A stretch of DNA of 64,000 nucleotides, taken from assembly GCA_016709965.1 (NCBI GenBank), contig JADJLT010000001.1:1447001-1511000 (forward strand), read 5' to 3'. Source of the stretch: Betaproteobacteria bacterium (GTDB lineage Bacteria; Pseudomonadota; Gammaproteobacteria; Burkholderiales; Rhodocyclaceae). The position numbers and the translations under genes are program-made. Below, piece after piece: positions 25,279 to 33,973 of this stretch. The notes under the pieces are model-generated. The model was not told the origin of the DNA. It saw nothing but the letters and a program-made list of their open reading frames with translations, and did not search any database. Every line of letters starts with the position of its first letter. Position 1 is the first letter of the stretch.

Positions 25279-27002
25279 GCAACCTTCTCCGCCTCCGCTG
25301 CCTGTACCAGGGTCATTGACATCAGTTTCACATTAAGCGCCAAGGCAATCGCGCGTGCTCTGCTCTTAACGAATGCGTCGTAGTCATTCAACTTGATGCC
25401 GTACGTATCCATATCCTTGATCAGGTGGGTTTCGAGTGTTTCTGCCAATTCCGCGTTGCTTTTTTCAAACTTTCCGACGTATTCACTTGGCGCTTTTTTT
25501 CCGATGCGGTGCTTGTTCGAGTACCCATCAATCAGCGTGATATTGGCGATAAGATTCGCTTCCTTGTCTTTCGCGGCATTCGCCAAGTAGGCCTTAGGGA
25601 AGAAATGATGGTAGTTCCGGCTAGAGGCGATCTTCAGATTGCTATTATCCAATATAACCATGCCATTGGTATCGAAAGACTTGGGTTGCTGATAAGCCAA
25701 CAAGCAAAGAATTGCCTTGCAATAGGCATTACCAGCCGAGAACCAGGTTTCCTCAATAGCTTGCGGAGCGATCGAAATCTCAGTGCCTGAGTAATTCGGC
25801 ATCACGCCCTTGACGATCAAATCCATCTTGTTGAAATCCTCGCTCAGCTTGGATTCCGTTGCAGAGTTGTAGCGTACGGTCAGCCCTACCCAGTAGAAAA
25901 ACTGCTCTAGCAATCGAACCTGTTCATTACTCGGCTTTTTGTTACCCGTGGAATGGAAGAAATAGGTCAGCGGAACTAGCAAAGCCGGATATGGCACCAA
26001 CTGAGAAACGGGCACTCGTAGTTCTGAACGAATAAAGTCGATAGCCATGAACAGTGCGGCCTTCATCGGGTCCCAGTTTTCAATGAAGGTTTCCCGGCGA
26101 ATTTTCAGAATGTCCTTACTGCGCACCGCTCGCAAGGTAATGGCCGCCACACACTGCATGATGATCGACTCGGGCAGCGTCTCGAACTTGGCGGCGGTCA
26201 GGCACTCTTTTTCTTCATCCGAACCATCGCGCAAGAGCTCGTATTTTTCGGCAAGATCAAAACCCTTGGTTTCGTCGTAAGTCTTGGCCACCATGATTTC
26301 GAACACGGTCAGCGCCTTGCCGCCGGTGTTGATGCGGGAGAACACCTCGCAAGCCACCTCGATGGGATAGTCCTTGATCGTGATGGTAGAAAAATCATAA
26401 TTGGTCAGTTTATTTTTGTACGCTTCAACCTGATCCGCTTGCTCATGGCCGAGTGTTTTATAGAACGTCCCGAGCGGTTTACTAAGAACGTCATGCACCG
26501 AGACATAGTGTTTACCTGCAACCTTCTCAGTCACCACGATCTGCTCATCATTGACCGGGTCATGGTCCAGGTTAATGAAAATGTCCCGGTAATCCACTTC
26601 CTTGCCATCCTTCGTGATGCGAATGCCTTTGCGAATCGCGTACAACGAAGTAATCCGCTGCTGCCCGTCAAGTATGTACTGGACATAGTCGCCCTTGGGC
26701 GTTTCCGGCAACTTGTGGTTGCCCACCTCCTTGTAGCTGCGCAACTCCTCCTTGGTCCGCCAGAAAATGAAGGTACCAATCGGGAAGCCCTTGAGAATGG
26801 AGTCAATCAGCTTGGCTGACTGTTCTTTTTCCCAGACAAACTCACGCTGAAACATCGGCAGCTTGATCTGACCGGTATCGATCTCGACAAACAACGCCTC
26901 GTATTTCTTGTTGTGGTTGTCCGGCTGAAGCAATACAGGAGTTTCAGGTTGAGCAGAAGCTACAGTTTGTACGGGTGCATTCATGGAGTTTTTCTCAATC
27001 AA
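25275..27002 (-). CDS. DUF262/DUF1524 protein (GmrSD-like fused endonuclease)
   Basis: The 575-residue protein has an N-terminal DUF262 domain with the hallmark YILDGQQRITSLYAIR (near residue 112; the DGQQR motif is linked to nucleotide binding in GmrS/SspE) and FPIGTFIFWR. A C-terminal His-Me finger nuclease of the DUF1524 type follows: NYHHFFPKAYL, then ANITLIDGYSNKHRIGKKAPSEY. This matches the single-chain GmrSD layout of type IV, modified-DNA-specific restriction. It sits between hsdS and the AlbA_2 gene with 4-bp overlaps on both sides, so it is co-translated with the methylase. It probably targets phage DNA that type I restriction misses. Confidence 0.88.
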   Translation of the reverse strand: MIEKNSMNAPVQTVASAQPETPVLLQPDNHNKKYEALFVEIDTGQIKLPMFQREFVWEKEQSAKLIDSILKGFPIGTFIFWRTKEELRSYKEVGNHKLPETPKGDYVQYILDGQQRITSLYAIRKGIRITKDGKEVDYRDIFINLDHDPVNDEQIVVTEKVAGKHYVSVHDVLSKPLGTFYKTLGHEQADQVEAYKNKLTNYDFSTITIKDYPIEVACEVFSRINTGGKALTVFEIMVAKTYDETKGFDLAEKYELLRDGSDEEKECLTAAKFETLPESIIMQCVAAITLRAVRSKDILKIRRETFIENWDPMKAALFMAIDFIRSELRVPVSQLVPYPALLVPLTYFFHSTGNKKPSNEQVRLLEQFFYWVGLTVRYNSATESKLSEDFNKMDLIVKGVMPNYSGTEISIAPQAIEETWFSAGNAYCKAILCLLAYQQPKSFDTNGMVILDNSNLKIASSRNYHHFFPKAYLANAAKDKEANLIANITLIDGYSNKHRIGKKAPSEYVGKFEKSNAELAETLETHLIKDMDTYGIKLNDYDAFVKSRARAIALALNVKLMSMTLVQAAEAEKVA

Positions 27003-28135
27003 ACGTTGATTTCGCCACTCATCAGGCGAGGTAGCAGAAGGTCGCGAGCAGCGCAGAGTTTTTGGTTTTGAAGTTGCAGCACTTCTTGTTCATCTATCAA
27101 TGGCTCGACAAATTCGTGGAATTCTCTCTGAATGCGCTGTGGCGGAACCAGCATCTCTACAGCAGAAAGAACTCGTGCATTTGCATTTGGCTGCGCTGCC
27201 CCTGCAATTCGCGACTGGACGTAATTTTTGTAGGCATCCGACTCCACGAAAATGCCAACCATGACATTGTCCACATCTGGACGTAACCTCAGACGCACCA
27301 AGTACGATGCAAATACCGATTCTGGATGACGCTTATGAAGACGTTTTGCGTAACCAACGGTTGCCCCCGTGCGAGCAATCACGATATCTCCCTCAATAAG
27401 CCGAAATTTCTCCAGCCTGCGGTCCTCAATTGGGCAGTATGGAACTTCGGACCAATCAATCGCATCGGGAACTATATCGGTTATGCGTAGAAATTTCGGG
27501 CCGACCTGATCTCGATCCGCACTGGCGGTATAGCCGTATTCAATTAATTCGCATAATTCTGACAGCGCCCTTCTCTCCCATCCCTCGGGCACGCCATCTA
27601 TGACATCAGTGTGTCCATGCCCAGGAAAGCGGAGGCGGACGAACCATTCACTGTAGAGCAGCCACGCCGACTCTTCTAACAGAGCCATTCGCCGCCGGTT
27701 GTTTTCAATCAATTCATCGTAGGCAGAGAGTGTACGACTGATACGGCACTGTATCTCGTAGTCCGGAACAAGAACCTTTATCTCATGAAGGACATTACGG
27801 TCCACCCCAGGAACTGCCGCTTTTTCACTTTGGTAGCCTTTCAAGATATTTCGTAGGAAATATGCGGAAAATCGAGGGTCATTTCCTTTGAAGTCGATGA
27901 CATACAGTGCGGTATTTAATGGCCAATAATCTTCTTCAAGAAAAAAAACTTCGCCGATGGTTCCGTACCTACCGGTGATGACACCGGGTGCTTTTGCCTT
28001 TGCCTCTTTGTGAAACCCAGTAATGCCAGACGAAGAAACGACAGGCACCTCACCGTCTTGGCGCGCATGTTCAGGTAGATCGTGACCACGCTTCAGCATC
28101 ATCACGTCACCTAGTCGGCATGATTGCCAACTCAT
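26999..28135 (-). CDS. hsdS: Type I restriction-modification specificity subunit
   Basis: HsdS supplies DNA sequence recognition for both methylation and restriction. The 378-residue protein has two target-recognition domains (about 5-130 and 195-330), each followed by a coiled-coil spacer. The first spacer contains ISRTLSAYDELIENNRRRMALLEESAWLLYSEWFVRLRFPG and the second FVEPLIDEQEVLQLQNQKLCAARDLLLPRLMSGEI. It overlaps hsdM and the DUF262 gene by 4 bases each. The recognised sequence cannot be predicted from this alone. Confidence 0.94.
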   Translation of the reverse strand: MSWQSCRLGDVMMLKRGHDLPEHARQDGEVPVVSSSGITGFHKEAKAKAPGVITGRYGTIGEVFFLEEDYWPLNTALYVIDFKGNDPRFSAYFLRNILKGYQSEKAAVPGVDRNVLHEIKVLVPDYEIQCRISRTLSAYDELIENNRRRMALLEESAWLLYSEWFVRLRFPGHGHTDVIDGVPEGWERRALSELCELIEYGYTASADRDQVGPKFLRITDIVPDAIDWSEVPYCPIEDRRLEKFRLIEGDIVIARTGATVGYAKRLHKRHPESVFASYLVRLRLRPDVDNVMVGIFVESDAYKNYVQSRIAGAAQPNANARVLSAVEMLVPPQRIQREFHEFVEPLIDEQEVLQLQNQKLCAARDLLLPRLMSGEINV

Positions 28136-30267
28136 GCCCCCAACCCCTCAAAACTCTCCAGGATCTTCGCCGCCAATTCCGCCGCCTCGCGGTTCAGATC
28201 AGCCAGTTCGACATGGATATCACGCATGGTCTGCTCGAAGTCGAAGTCCTCGTCAATCTCCGCTGGTGCTACGCCGACGTAGCGGCCGGGCGTCAGGCTC
28301 CAGTCGGCAGCAGCGATATCGGCGCGACTCACTACTTTGCACAAACCCAGTACATCCTGCATTTCGGCATTGGGGAAGCGCTCGATCAGCCAGGCTGCGT
28401 GGCGTTGGTAATAGCGGACTTGTTTCAGACTCTCAATTGCCGCATGGCGAGAAGCTTCGGCGGCTTTGCGGGCCTTGTTGATATCGCGGCTATTCCACTT
28501 CGCGCTGTCTTTGGCGGCCAGTTCCTTTTCGCACAGATCAATCGTCCGTGAAGTGACCTTAAAGGCGTGATCAAGCGCGGCGATCAGGCTGCGGCTTTGC
28601 TCGGCCAGAGGCATAAGCTGGGGGTCATGTACATCTACCGCTCCGGCCATTCCTTCGTCTGACAGGTTCCAGTGTTTTTGCACATCTCCGGCAAACAAGC
28701 GGAATGCTTCGATCTGGCCGACAGGGTCGTTGGTGCTATCCCAATATTCGGCCAGCGCGCTGGCGTGCGGCGATGCTTCGCCCATGCCTTCGACAAACGG
28801 AGTGATGAGATTGCGCAATTCGGCATAAGCCCACCGGAAATCGTCCAGCGGATCACAGGGCGTATCGCCGGATTCATCGAGGAAGCTAGCCTGTGCCGCA
28901 TTGATCGCGCTGTCGATATGTTGCTCGACCAGTTGGACGAAGCGCTCACGATGGCCGCGATAAAGCCAGACGATGGAAGTCAGGTTCGCTTGCTGTTCTG
29001 GGCTGAAGTCGTAAATCTTGCGCGTGACCTTGCGGTAAATGTGGCGGGCATCGAGCATTAACACTTGGTCTTTGCGGTCGACCGATTTGTTACGGTCAAA
29101 ATGCCAAAGCTCACAGGGGACAGTGCGGGTGTAGAAGAAATTTGGACGGATAGCGATCATCACGTCGACATCACCGGTTTCGACCAGCTTGCGGCGGACT
29201 TCCTTTTCCCCATGGCCAGCGCTGCTGGCCTGAGAGGACATGACGAAACCGGCCCGACCTTTCTCCGACAGGTAGCTGTGGAAATAAGAAATCCACAGAT
29301 AGTTGCCGTTGGAAACGTTTTTTTCCTTGTTTACGCCAGGCAAACCGAAAGGAAGACGCCGATCATCCTTTACACGCTCAGCGTCGACCATATCGACGTT
29401 GAATGGCGGATTCGCCATTACGAAATCGCAGTTACCCCAAAGGGCACGGCCATCCTGCAGGCGATGCACATCGTCGTAAAATGAATTTGCTTCGCGGATA
29501 TCGCCTTCCAAGCCGTGCACGGCTAGGTTCATCTTGGCCAGACGAATGGTAGTGCCAGTTTTTTCCTGACCGTAGAAGGTGACGCGCTGCATGGTGTCCA
29601 GACCTTCATGCTCGATGAAATGGCTGGATTGCACGAACATACCGGCTGAACCACAGGCCGGATCGAAGACCACACCGTGATCAGGCTCGATGATATTGAC
29701 GATGGTCTGGACAAGCGAGGGCGGGGTGAAAAACTCACCGTTATCCTGCGCACCCTGCATGGCGAACTTCATCAAAAAGTATTCGTAGATGCGCCCGAAA
29801 ATATCGCCACTCGCCTTGCGCAGCGCCTCCGAGTCGAAATTGCGTAGCAGGTCTTCGAGCAGCTTGTTGTCGAAACGATCGTAATCCTTGGGCAACTGCC
29901 CAGCCAGAGGCTCGAAATCGGCTTCGATGGCATTCATGGCGTCAACCAGCGCGGCACCGAGATTGCTACCGGAAGGCAACTTGAGCAGGCTGTCGTAGCG
30001 AGAAGTCTCAGGCAAAAGCAGGGCTCGACGTTTGATGAAATCCCCTTTCACCAAGGGTCGCTTGGGCATCTTGCCGGCAGCCTGATCTGCCTCGATAGAT
30101 AGCACGGCCGCGTTATAGCGGTTGGTCGCATGGCGTAGGAAGATCACGCCAAGTACAGGCATGCAGTATTCGCTACTGGTCAGTTTGGAGTTGGCGCGCA
30201 GTTGGTCAGCAGCTTCCCAAAGGCTGGCCTCAATCTTGGATATATTTTGGAAGATGTTGGTGCTCAT
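28132..30267 (-). CDS. hsdM: Type I restriction-modification DNA methyltransferase subunit
   Basis: HsdM is an N6-adenine methyltransferase. The 711-residue protein has an N-terminal helical domain (NISKIEASLWEAADQLRANSKLTSSEY), the SAM-binding region GEFFTPPSLVQTIVNIIEPDHGVVFDPACGSAGMF and the catalytic motif FVMANPPFNVD. A longer than usual C-terminal region of about 250 residues is rich in helices. ATG 30267 is chosen because conserved sequence begins at MSTNIFQNISKIEA; the frame is open to 30333. It is the first gene of the hsdM-hsdS-DUF262-AlbA_2 operon. Confidence 0.94.
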   Translation of the reverse strand: MSTNIFQNISKIEASLWEAADQLRANSKLTSSEYCMPVLGVIFLRHATNRYNAAVLSIEADQAAGKMPKRPLVKGDFIKRRALLLPETSRYDSLLKLPSGSNLGAALVDAMNAIEADFEPLAGQLPKDYDRFDNKLLEDLLRNFDSEALRKASGDIFGRIYEYFLMKFAMQGAQDNGEFFTPPSLVQTIVNIIEPDHGVVFDPACGSAGMFVQSSHFIEHEGLDTMQRVTFYGQEKTGTTIRLAKMNLAVHGLEGDIREANSFYDDVHRLQDGRALWGNCDFVMANPPFNVDMVDAERVKDDRRLPFGLPGVNKEKNVSNGNYLWISYFHSYLSEKGRAGFVMSSQASSAGHGEKEVRRKLVETGDVDVMIAIRPNFFYTRTVPCELWHFDRNKSVDRKDQVLMLDARHIYRKVTRKIYDFSPEQQANLTSIVWLYRGHRERFVQLVEQHIDSAINAAQASFLDESGDTPCDPLDDFRWAYAELRNLITPFVEGMGEASPHASALAEYWDSTNDPVGQIEAFRLFAGDVQKHWNLSDEGMAGAVDVHDPQLMPLAEQSRSLIAALDHAFKVTSRTIDLCEKELAAKDSAKWNSRDINKARKAAEASRHAAIESLKQVRYYQRHAAWLIERFPNAEMQDVLGLCKVVSRADIAAADWSLTPGRYVGVAPAEIDEDFDFEQTMRDIHVELADLNREAAELAAKILESFEGLGA

Positions 30268-30478
30268 TGAATCATTTCTAATTGGTTTTTTGGATGTGCG
30301 CTGCAGACCGAGATTCAGCACTTTCTTCATCAAGACGGCGCATCCGAGATGATACGAAGCTCAAGTTCATCAGTTTGGTCGAGAAATGTCATTTTTCCAA
30401 TGACCAACCCGCTTGAATAGTCATTAGCACAATGAATAAATCGAAAAACAAGCGTTGCAAGCGCCAGGCCTCACAAAA

Positions 30479-30510
30479 AAATCCGGAATGGCCATTGCCA
30501 TTCCGGATTT
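30479..30510. terminator. Long perfect inverted repeat, likely bidirectional terminator
   Basis: AAATCCGGAATGG (30479-30491) pairs perfectly with CCATTCCGGATTT (30498-30510), with a 6-base loop and A/T runs on both sides. It separates the R-M operon from the drm-type operon and lies next to an integrase remnant. Confidence 0.7.
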
Positions 30511-30536
30511 CAAATTAGAGTCACTTTGAAAACATC

Positions 30537-30715
30537 TCAAGCCACCGCCTCAAGCTCGGCATTCTTCTCTTCCGCTTCCTTAAGCTTGGCCCTGGCTGCC
30601 GCAACAGCATCAGTCACCGCACTTCCCACAAACGAACTGGCTTCATGCAGCATCTTGTCCGCCAGATGCGCATATCGAAGACTCATGCCTGGTGTCGCGC
30701 AGATTATGGATACGC
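30537..30715 (-). pseudogene. C-terminal remnant of a tyrosine integrase
   Basis: A minus-strand frame ending at 30537 reads ATPGMSLRYAHLADKML, then HEASSFVGSAV and a Lys/Glu/Ala tail. LRYAHLA is the catalytic-tyrosine segment at the C-terminus of P4-type integrases. About 50-60 residues remain; the R, H-x-x-R and N-terminal domains are missing. It lies just after the NERD-helicase gene and beside a long hairpin. It marks an old element boundary inside element A, and explains why A now lacks an intact tyrosine integrase. Confidence 0.65.
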
Positions 30716-30743
30716 GTCGAAAGCGGCAACTTTGCCGGCTCCC

Positions 30744-32315
30744 CTACGAGCCGACAACAGTAATCATGCTTAACACCACACGAGCCCTGCTCATCCCCAC
30801 GTAGTGGAGTGAGAGCAGGTCTGCGCTGGAGCCAGGTGTAGGAAGATCGACAAGCACGATGACCTCACTCTCCAGTCCTTTGAAATCCGGGATCTGGGCA
30901 AATCCGATGGTCTGTCTGACTGAACTGAGCGGTGAAGCACCATCCAGAATGGAAATCGACTTGCGCCAACGGTGAGACAAGGAGGAAGCCAAAGAAGCCG
31001 CAAATGGCAAATGAGACAGAATGACTATGTCGCCATACATGAACCCCTCTTTCTCGGTAAGAGTTTCTAGTTCATGCTCAATAAATTGGATTGCCTCTTG
31101 ATGATCATTTGCAAAAGACTCACGAACTGATGGTCCGTCTCCGACACCAGAATTGCCCATGTCTGCCTGAAGCGCATCTTGGATACGATTTAAGATTGGC
31201 AGTGAATTTCGACAATTCGTTCTTAGCGGTATTTTTGTCGGCGCAAATATGCTCAGGTATTCATAGGCATCAGGTACATATGCACCACACAATCCAGATT
31301 GATTGTTGATATCGTGAAAAAAACACCAGCGCCCCTTATCAAGTCCGCCTTTCACGTACGCATCCAGCTTTGACAGACTCTCCATATTCAAGATGTCTTG
31401 CCCTTCATCGACGACCACGGCGTCGAATTTCTCGATGCCGTTTCTTCTTGCTGCGAGATGGATGGAGTCAGACAAGCAGACCGTTAATCCAGCCAAGGGG
31501 ACGCGGTCCAAAAAACTCTTCAGCCAAGGCGAATGGCAGGTCATAGCAACGGTCATCCCGGCTGCAGTCCAGCGCTTCGCCAACTCGAGACCTAGCATCG
31601 TTTTCCCTGTTCCCGCACCGCCTGAACAGATAACGCGGTCATTGGCTTCAACTGCATCAATCAGGCGTAGTTGGTCTTCCGTCAGTCGGGCAATCCGGGA
31701 CTCGACCGCACCAGCAGTTACGTGCATCGGAACTACGGCCTCGAAATCGGGGCGCAGAAGTTGTTGTAGCTGCTTCAGTTGCTCGAATGTCGCATGTGGT
31801 TTGCGTGGATCTTTCGCACTCCAGTGTTTGATGAGTCGGCTCAGCCACTTCTCGAACTGTTTGAAGTCTTTGGCATCCGCAAATACTGCGCGGTCCCACT
31901 CAGCGCTTTCGGGCAGGTTTTCTACATCTGGCATAACTACGCCGTAACCTGAAACAAAAACAGGCTCAAGCAGATGAGGGAGCTTTTTCCTTAAGCCATG
32001 CAGAGCACCTTCGGCTTGTTTAAAGGGAGACTCCTTTAGCCGGTCTGTCTCACCGTAGCGATTCCTTGTTACCCAGACTCCATCTCGGCACGACACGCCG
32101 CCTCCCTTAACCTCGAGAACAAGCAGGCCATCAGGACCACATACGATAAAATCAATCTCGCCGAATCGTTTGTATTCGTGCCGAGGGAGATTGAGTGAGT
32201 GCATGGAAAACCAGGCCATTTGGTCTGGCCCAGAAAATGCTGCTCGCAACTGATCAAATACGCGCTTTTCCGCATCACTATTAGTATGCAGGGGCTCGCG
32301 GGGAATCATCCTCAT
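30744..32315 (-). CDS. NERD-domain nuclease fused to SF1 helicase
   Basis: This 523-residue protein has an N-terminal NERD (nuclease-related) domain (YKRFGEIDFIVCGPDGLLVLEVKGG; the D...E-x-K residues are present). A UvrD/Pif1-like SF1 helicase follows, with Walker A (VICSGGAGTGKTMLGLELAK), Walker B (VVVDEGQDIL), an arginine motif (PLRTNCRNS) and the C-terminal YVGMSRARVVL. It is the last gene of the five-gene drmA-type operon. ATG 32315 overlaps the previous stop as ATGA. NERD-helicases are common in defence islands. Here it would supply nuclease plus unwinding activity in place of the missing DrmC phospholipase-D protein; that last point is inference. Confidence 0.85.
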   Translation of the reverse strand: MRMIPREPLHTNSDAEKRVFDQLRAAFSGPDQMAWFSMHSLNLPRHEYKRFGEIDFIVCGPDGLLVLEVKGGGVSCRDGVWVTRNRYGETDRLKESPFKQAEGALHGLRKKLPHLLEPVFVSGYGVVMPDVENLPESAEWDRAVFADAKDFKQFEKWLSRLIKHWSAKDPRKPHATFEQLKQLQQLLRPDFEAVVPMHVTAGAVESRIARLTEDQLRLIDAVEANDRVICSGGAGTGKTMLGLELAKRWTAAGMTVAMTCHSPWLKSFLDRVPLAGLTVCLSDSIHLAARRNGIEKFDAVVVDEGQDILNMESLSKLDAYVKGGLDKGRWCFFHDINNQSGLCGAYVPDAYEYLSIFAPTKIPLRTNCRNSLPILNRIQDALQADMGNSGVGDGPSVRESFANDHQEAIQFIEHELETLTEKEGFMYGDIVILSHLPFAASLASSLSHRWRKSISILDGASPLSSVRQTIGFAQIPDFKGLESEVIVLVDLPTPGSSADLLSLHYVGMSRARVVLSMITVVGS

Positions 32316-33973
32316 ACTAAGTTTATCTCCCCTTTTATCTTGGGATTTAGATACCCCCTTATTTTGAGCTCCAACTCTGTGTCGATTGGTGGCCATTCCC
32401 CAAGACGCTTTAAGAAAGCTTGATGCCTGATTTCAATTGTTGAAGTCGTTTCCCCGTGAAAAATGAATTTTCCGCTTTCCTGCTTTGGCTCATCTAGAGG
32501 AGAACCGTCAGCCGATGCAACAATCATTTCGATGCAATCCCGCCACTTGCTGCTTTTTGCGATTTCAATAGCAGCATTCGTTTGGCTCTTATGCCACGCA
32601 TCTGCATCCGAGGGAAAGAGAGCACGCAGAGGTTGCGGGCTTGGCGTTTCAGCGAGCGATAAAACGTCCCCTTGTTTTTGATGTGCGACACACGAAATGC
32701 GGTACATGACATAGTCAGACAGTGCCTGGTTTCTCATCTCGTAAGGCAGCCTCAGCCAACCATCCCGGAGTCCGAATAGTATGCCCGCAAGCAGAAACTC
32801 GGCATCACTCAAAAGAGGGTGCGAGAATTCAAGCAGATCCACGCAATGTTCACGCAAGCAGAACAATAGCAATGGTCGTGATAGGGAACCTTTGTTGCGC
32901 TCGAAAAGTTCAGTAATAGTCCCGCCGCCAAGGCCGAGAAAGCCTCGCATATCTGCGATCAACCGCTCCAGACGAGATCTGTATTTCTCGTCTGTCAACT
33001 GAGTGAGTTGAGCATCGAGGTATTCCAGTACAACGGCCACAGGTTGTGATGATTGATTTTCTTCCTGTGCCGCAACAAGGGCGTTCACCGCCCCCCAATA
33101 TAGTCTAGCTGGAATGGGTGAATGATCCGAAAGTCCACCTCCATTCAACCAATTCGGCAACTCTGCCAATATGGGGTCTTGAATGAATGTTCCATCTGGA
33201 TTGTGCACAGAATCTGTTAGTAGTTGAAAAACCTTAACCCCTAACTCGCTACGGCTGGCGCCGTGATAAAGCATGGCAAGTAATCCACCCAAAGCCTGGG
33301 CAGAGACGTGACGATTTATTTGGGCCGCCGACACTTGCGGAGCATCTTCCCCCCCGCCAAACAAATCACCTAGCTGGCTATTGGATTCCTTTTGACGGGT
33401 GTTCCGGCGCCGGGGATTACCTGATTGTATTGGCGGCCAGGCAACGTCAGTTGTGTTGCAAAGCAAGGAATTCTCGATTTCGATGCAATATGGCCTCAAG
33501 TCCACATTGGAAACATCTTTGGCTGCGATCTCGAATACCTTCTTGTCTTCATCCGTAAGGAAACATATGCGGGAAAACAAAGTCAGAGGTAGAGGCGCTC
33601 GGATGAGGATGGCGTCATCATCTTTTCCAAGCCGTACTTTGGGAAAGTCGGCATTGCGAATCTTGCCTTCTCGGGACAACACTTGTACGGGGCCGGAAAC
33701 GCCCGACAGATCAAACGATACAATGCAGGGGCGCAAATGCTTGCGTTCGCTGACGGCTTGTTCAAGCGCCTTGGCCGGAATGGCATTTCGGAACAAGGGG
33801 ATCCAGCCTGGAATGGCACCCAACGAATCAACATAGTGCTTTCCACGGAATCCGGAAGGCTCCATCACCAGACCGGCAGCCAGCATATACAGCAAGTTCA
33901 AATGGTTGGTAACTAGATACCATGTCTGTGCGATTTTCCGTGCGCTTCTTTCCTTTGAGCTTGTAGTTTTCAT
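32312..33973 (-). CDS. Uncharacterised 553-aa protein of the drm-type operon
   Basis: I do not recognise this family. The protein starts KTTSSKERSARKIAQTWYLV and has no signal peptide or clear membrane segment. Its first half looks beta-rich (ILIRAPLPLTLFSRICFLTD), the middle has a Gly/Asp linker (SQLGDLFGGGEDAPQ), and the second half is helical (QALGGLLAMLYHGASRSEL, LFCLREHCVDLLEFSHPLL). There is no Walker, HxK (PLD), HEPN or nuclease motif. It overlaps both neighbours (SF1 ATPase and NERD-helicase) by 4 bases, so it is made in fixed ratio with them and is probably a complex subunit. It is the most novel part of the operon. Confidence 0.8.
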   Translation of the reverse strand: MKTTSSKERSARKIAQTWYLVTNHLNLLYMLAAGLVMEPSGFRGKHYVDSLGAIPGWIPLFRNAIPAKALEQAVSERKHLRPCIVSFDLSGVSGPVQVLSREGKIRNADFPKVRLGKDDDAILIRAPLPLTLFSRICFLTDEDKKVFEIAAKDVSNVDLRPYCIEIENSLLCNTTDVAWPPIQSGNPRRRNTRQKESNSQLGDLFGGGEDAPQVSAAQINRHVSAQALGGLLAMLYHGASRSELGVKVFQLLTDSVHNPDGTFIQDPILAELPNWLNGGGLSDHSPIPARLYWGAVNALVAAQEENQSSQPVAVVLEYLDAQLTQLTDEKYRSRLERLIADMRGFLGLGGGTITELFERNKGSLSRPLLLFCLREHCVDLLEFSHPLLSDAEFLLAGILFGLRDGWLRLPYEMRNQALSDYVMYRISCVAHQKQGDVLSLAETPSPQPLRALFPSDADAWHKSQTNAAIEIAKSSKWRDCIEMIVASADGSPLDEPKQESGKFIFHGETTSTIEIRHQAFLKRLGEWPPIDTELELKIRGYLNPKIKGEINLV

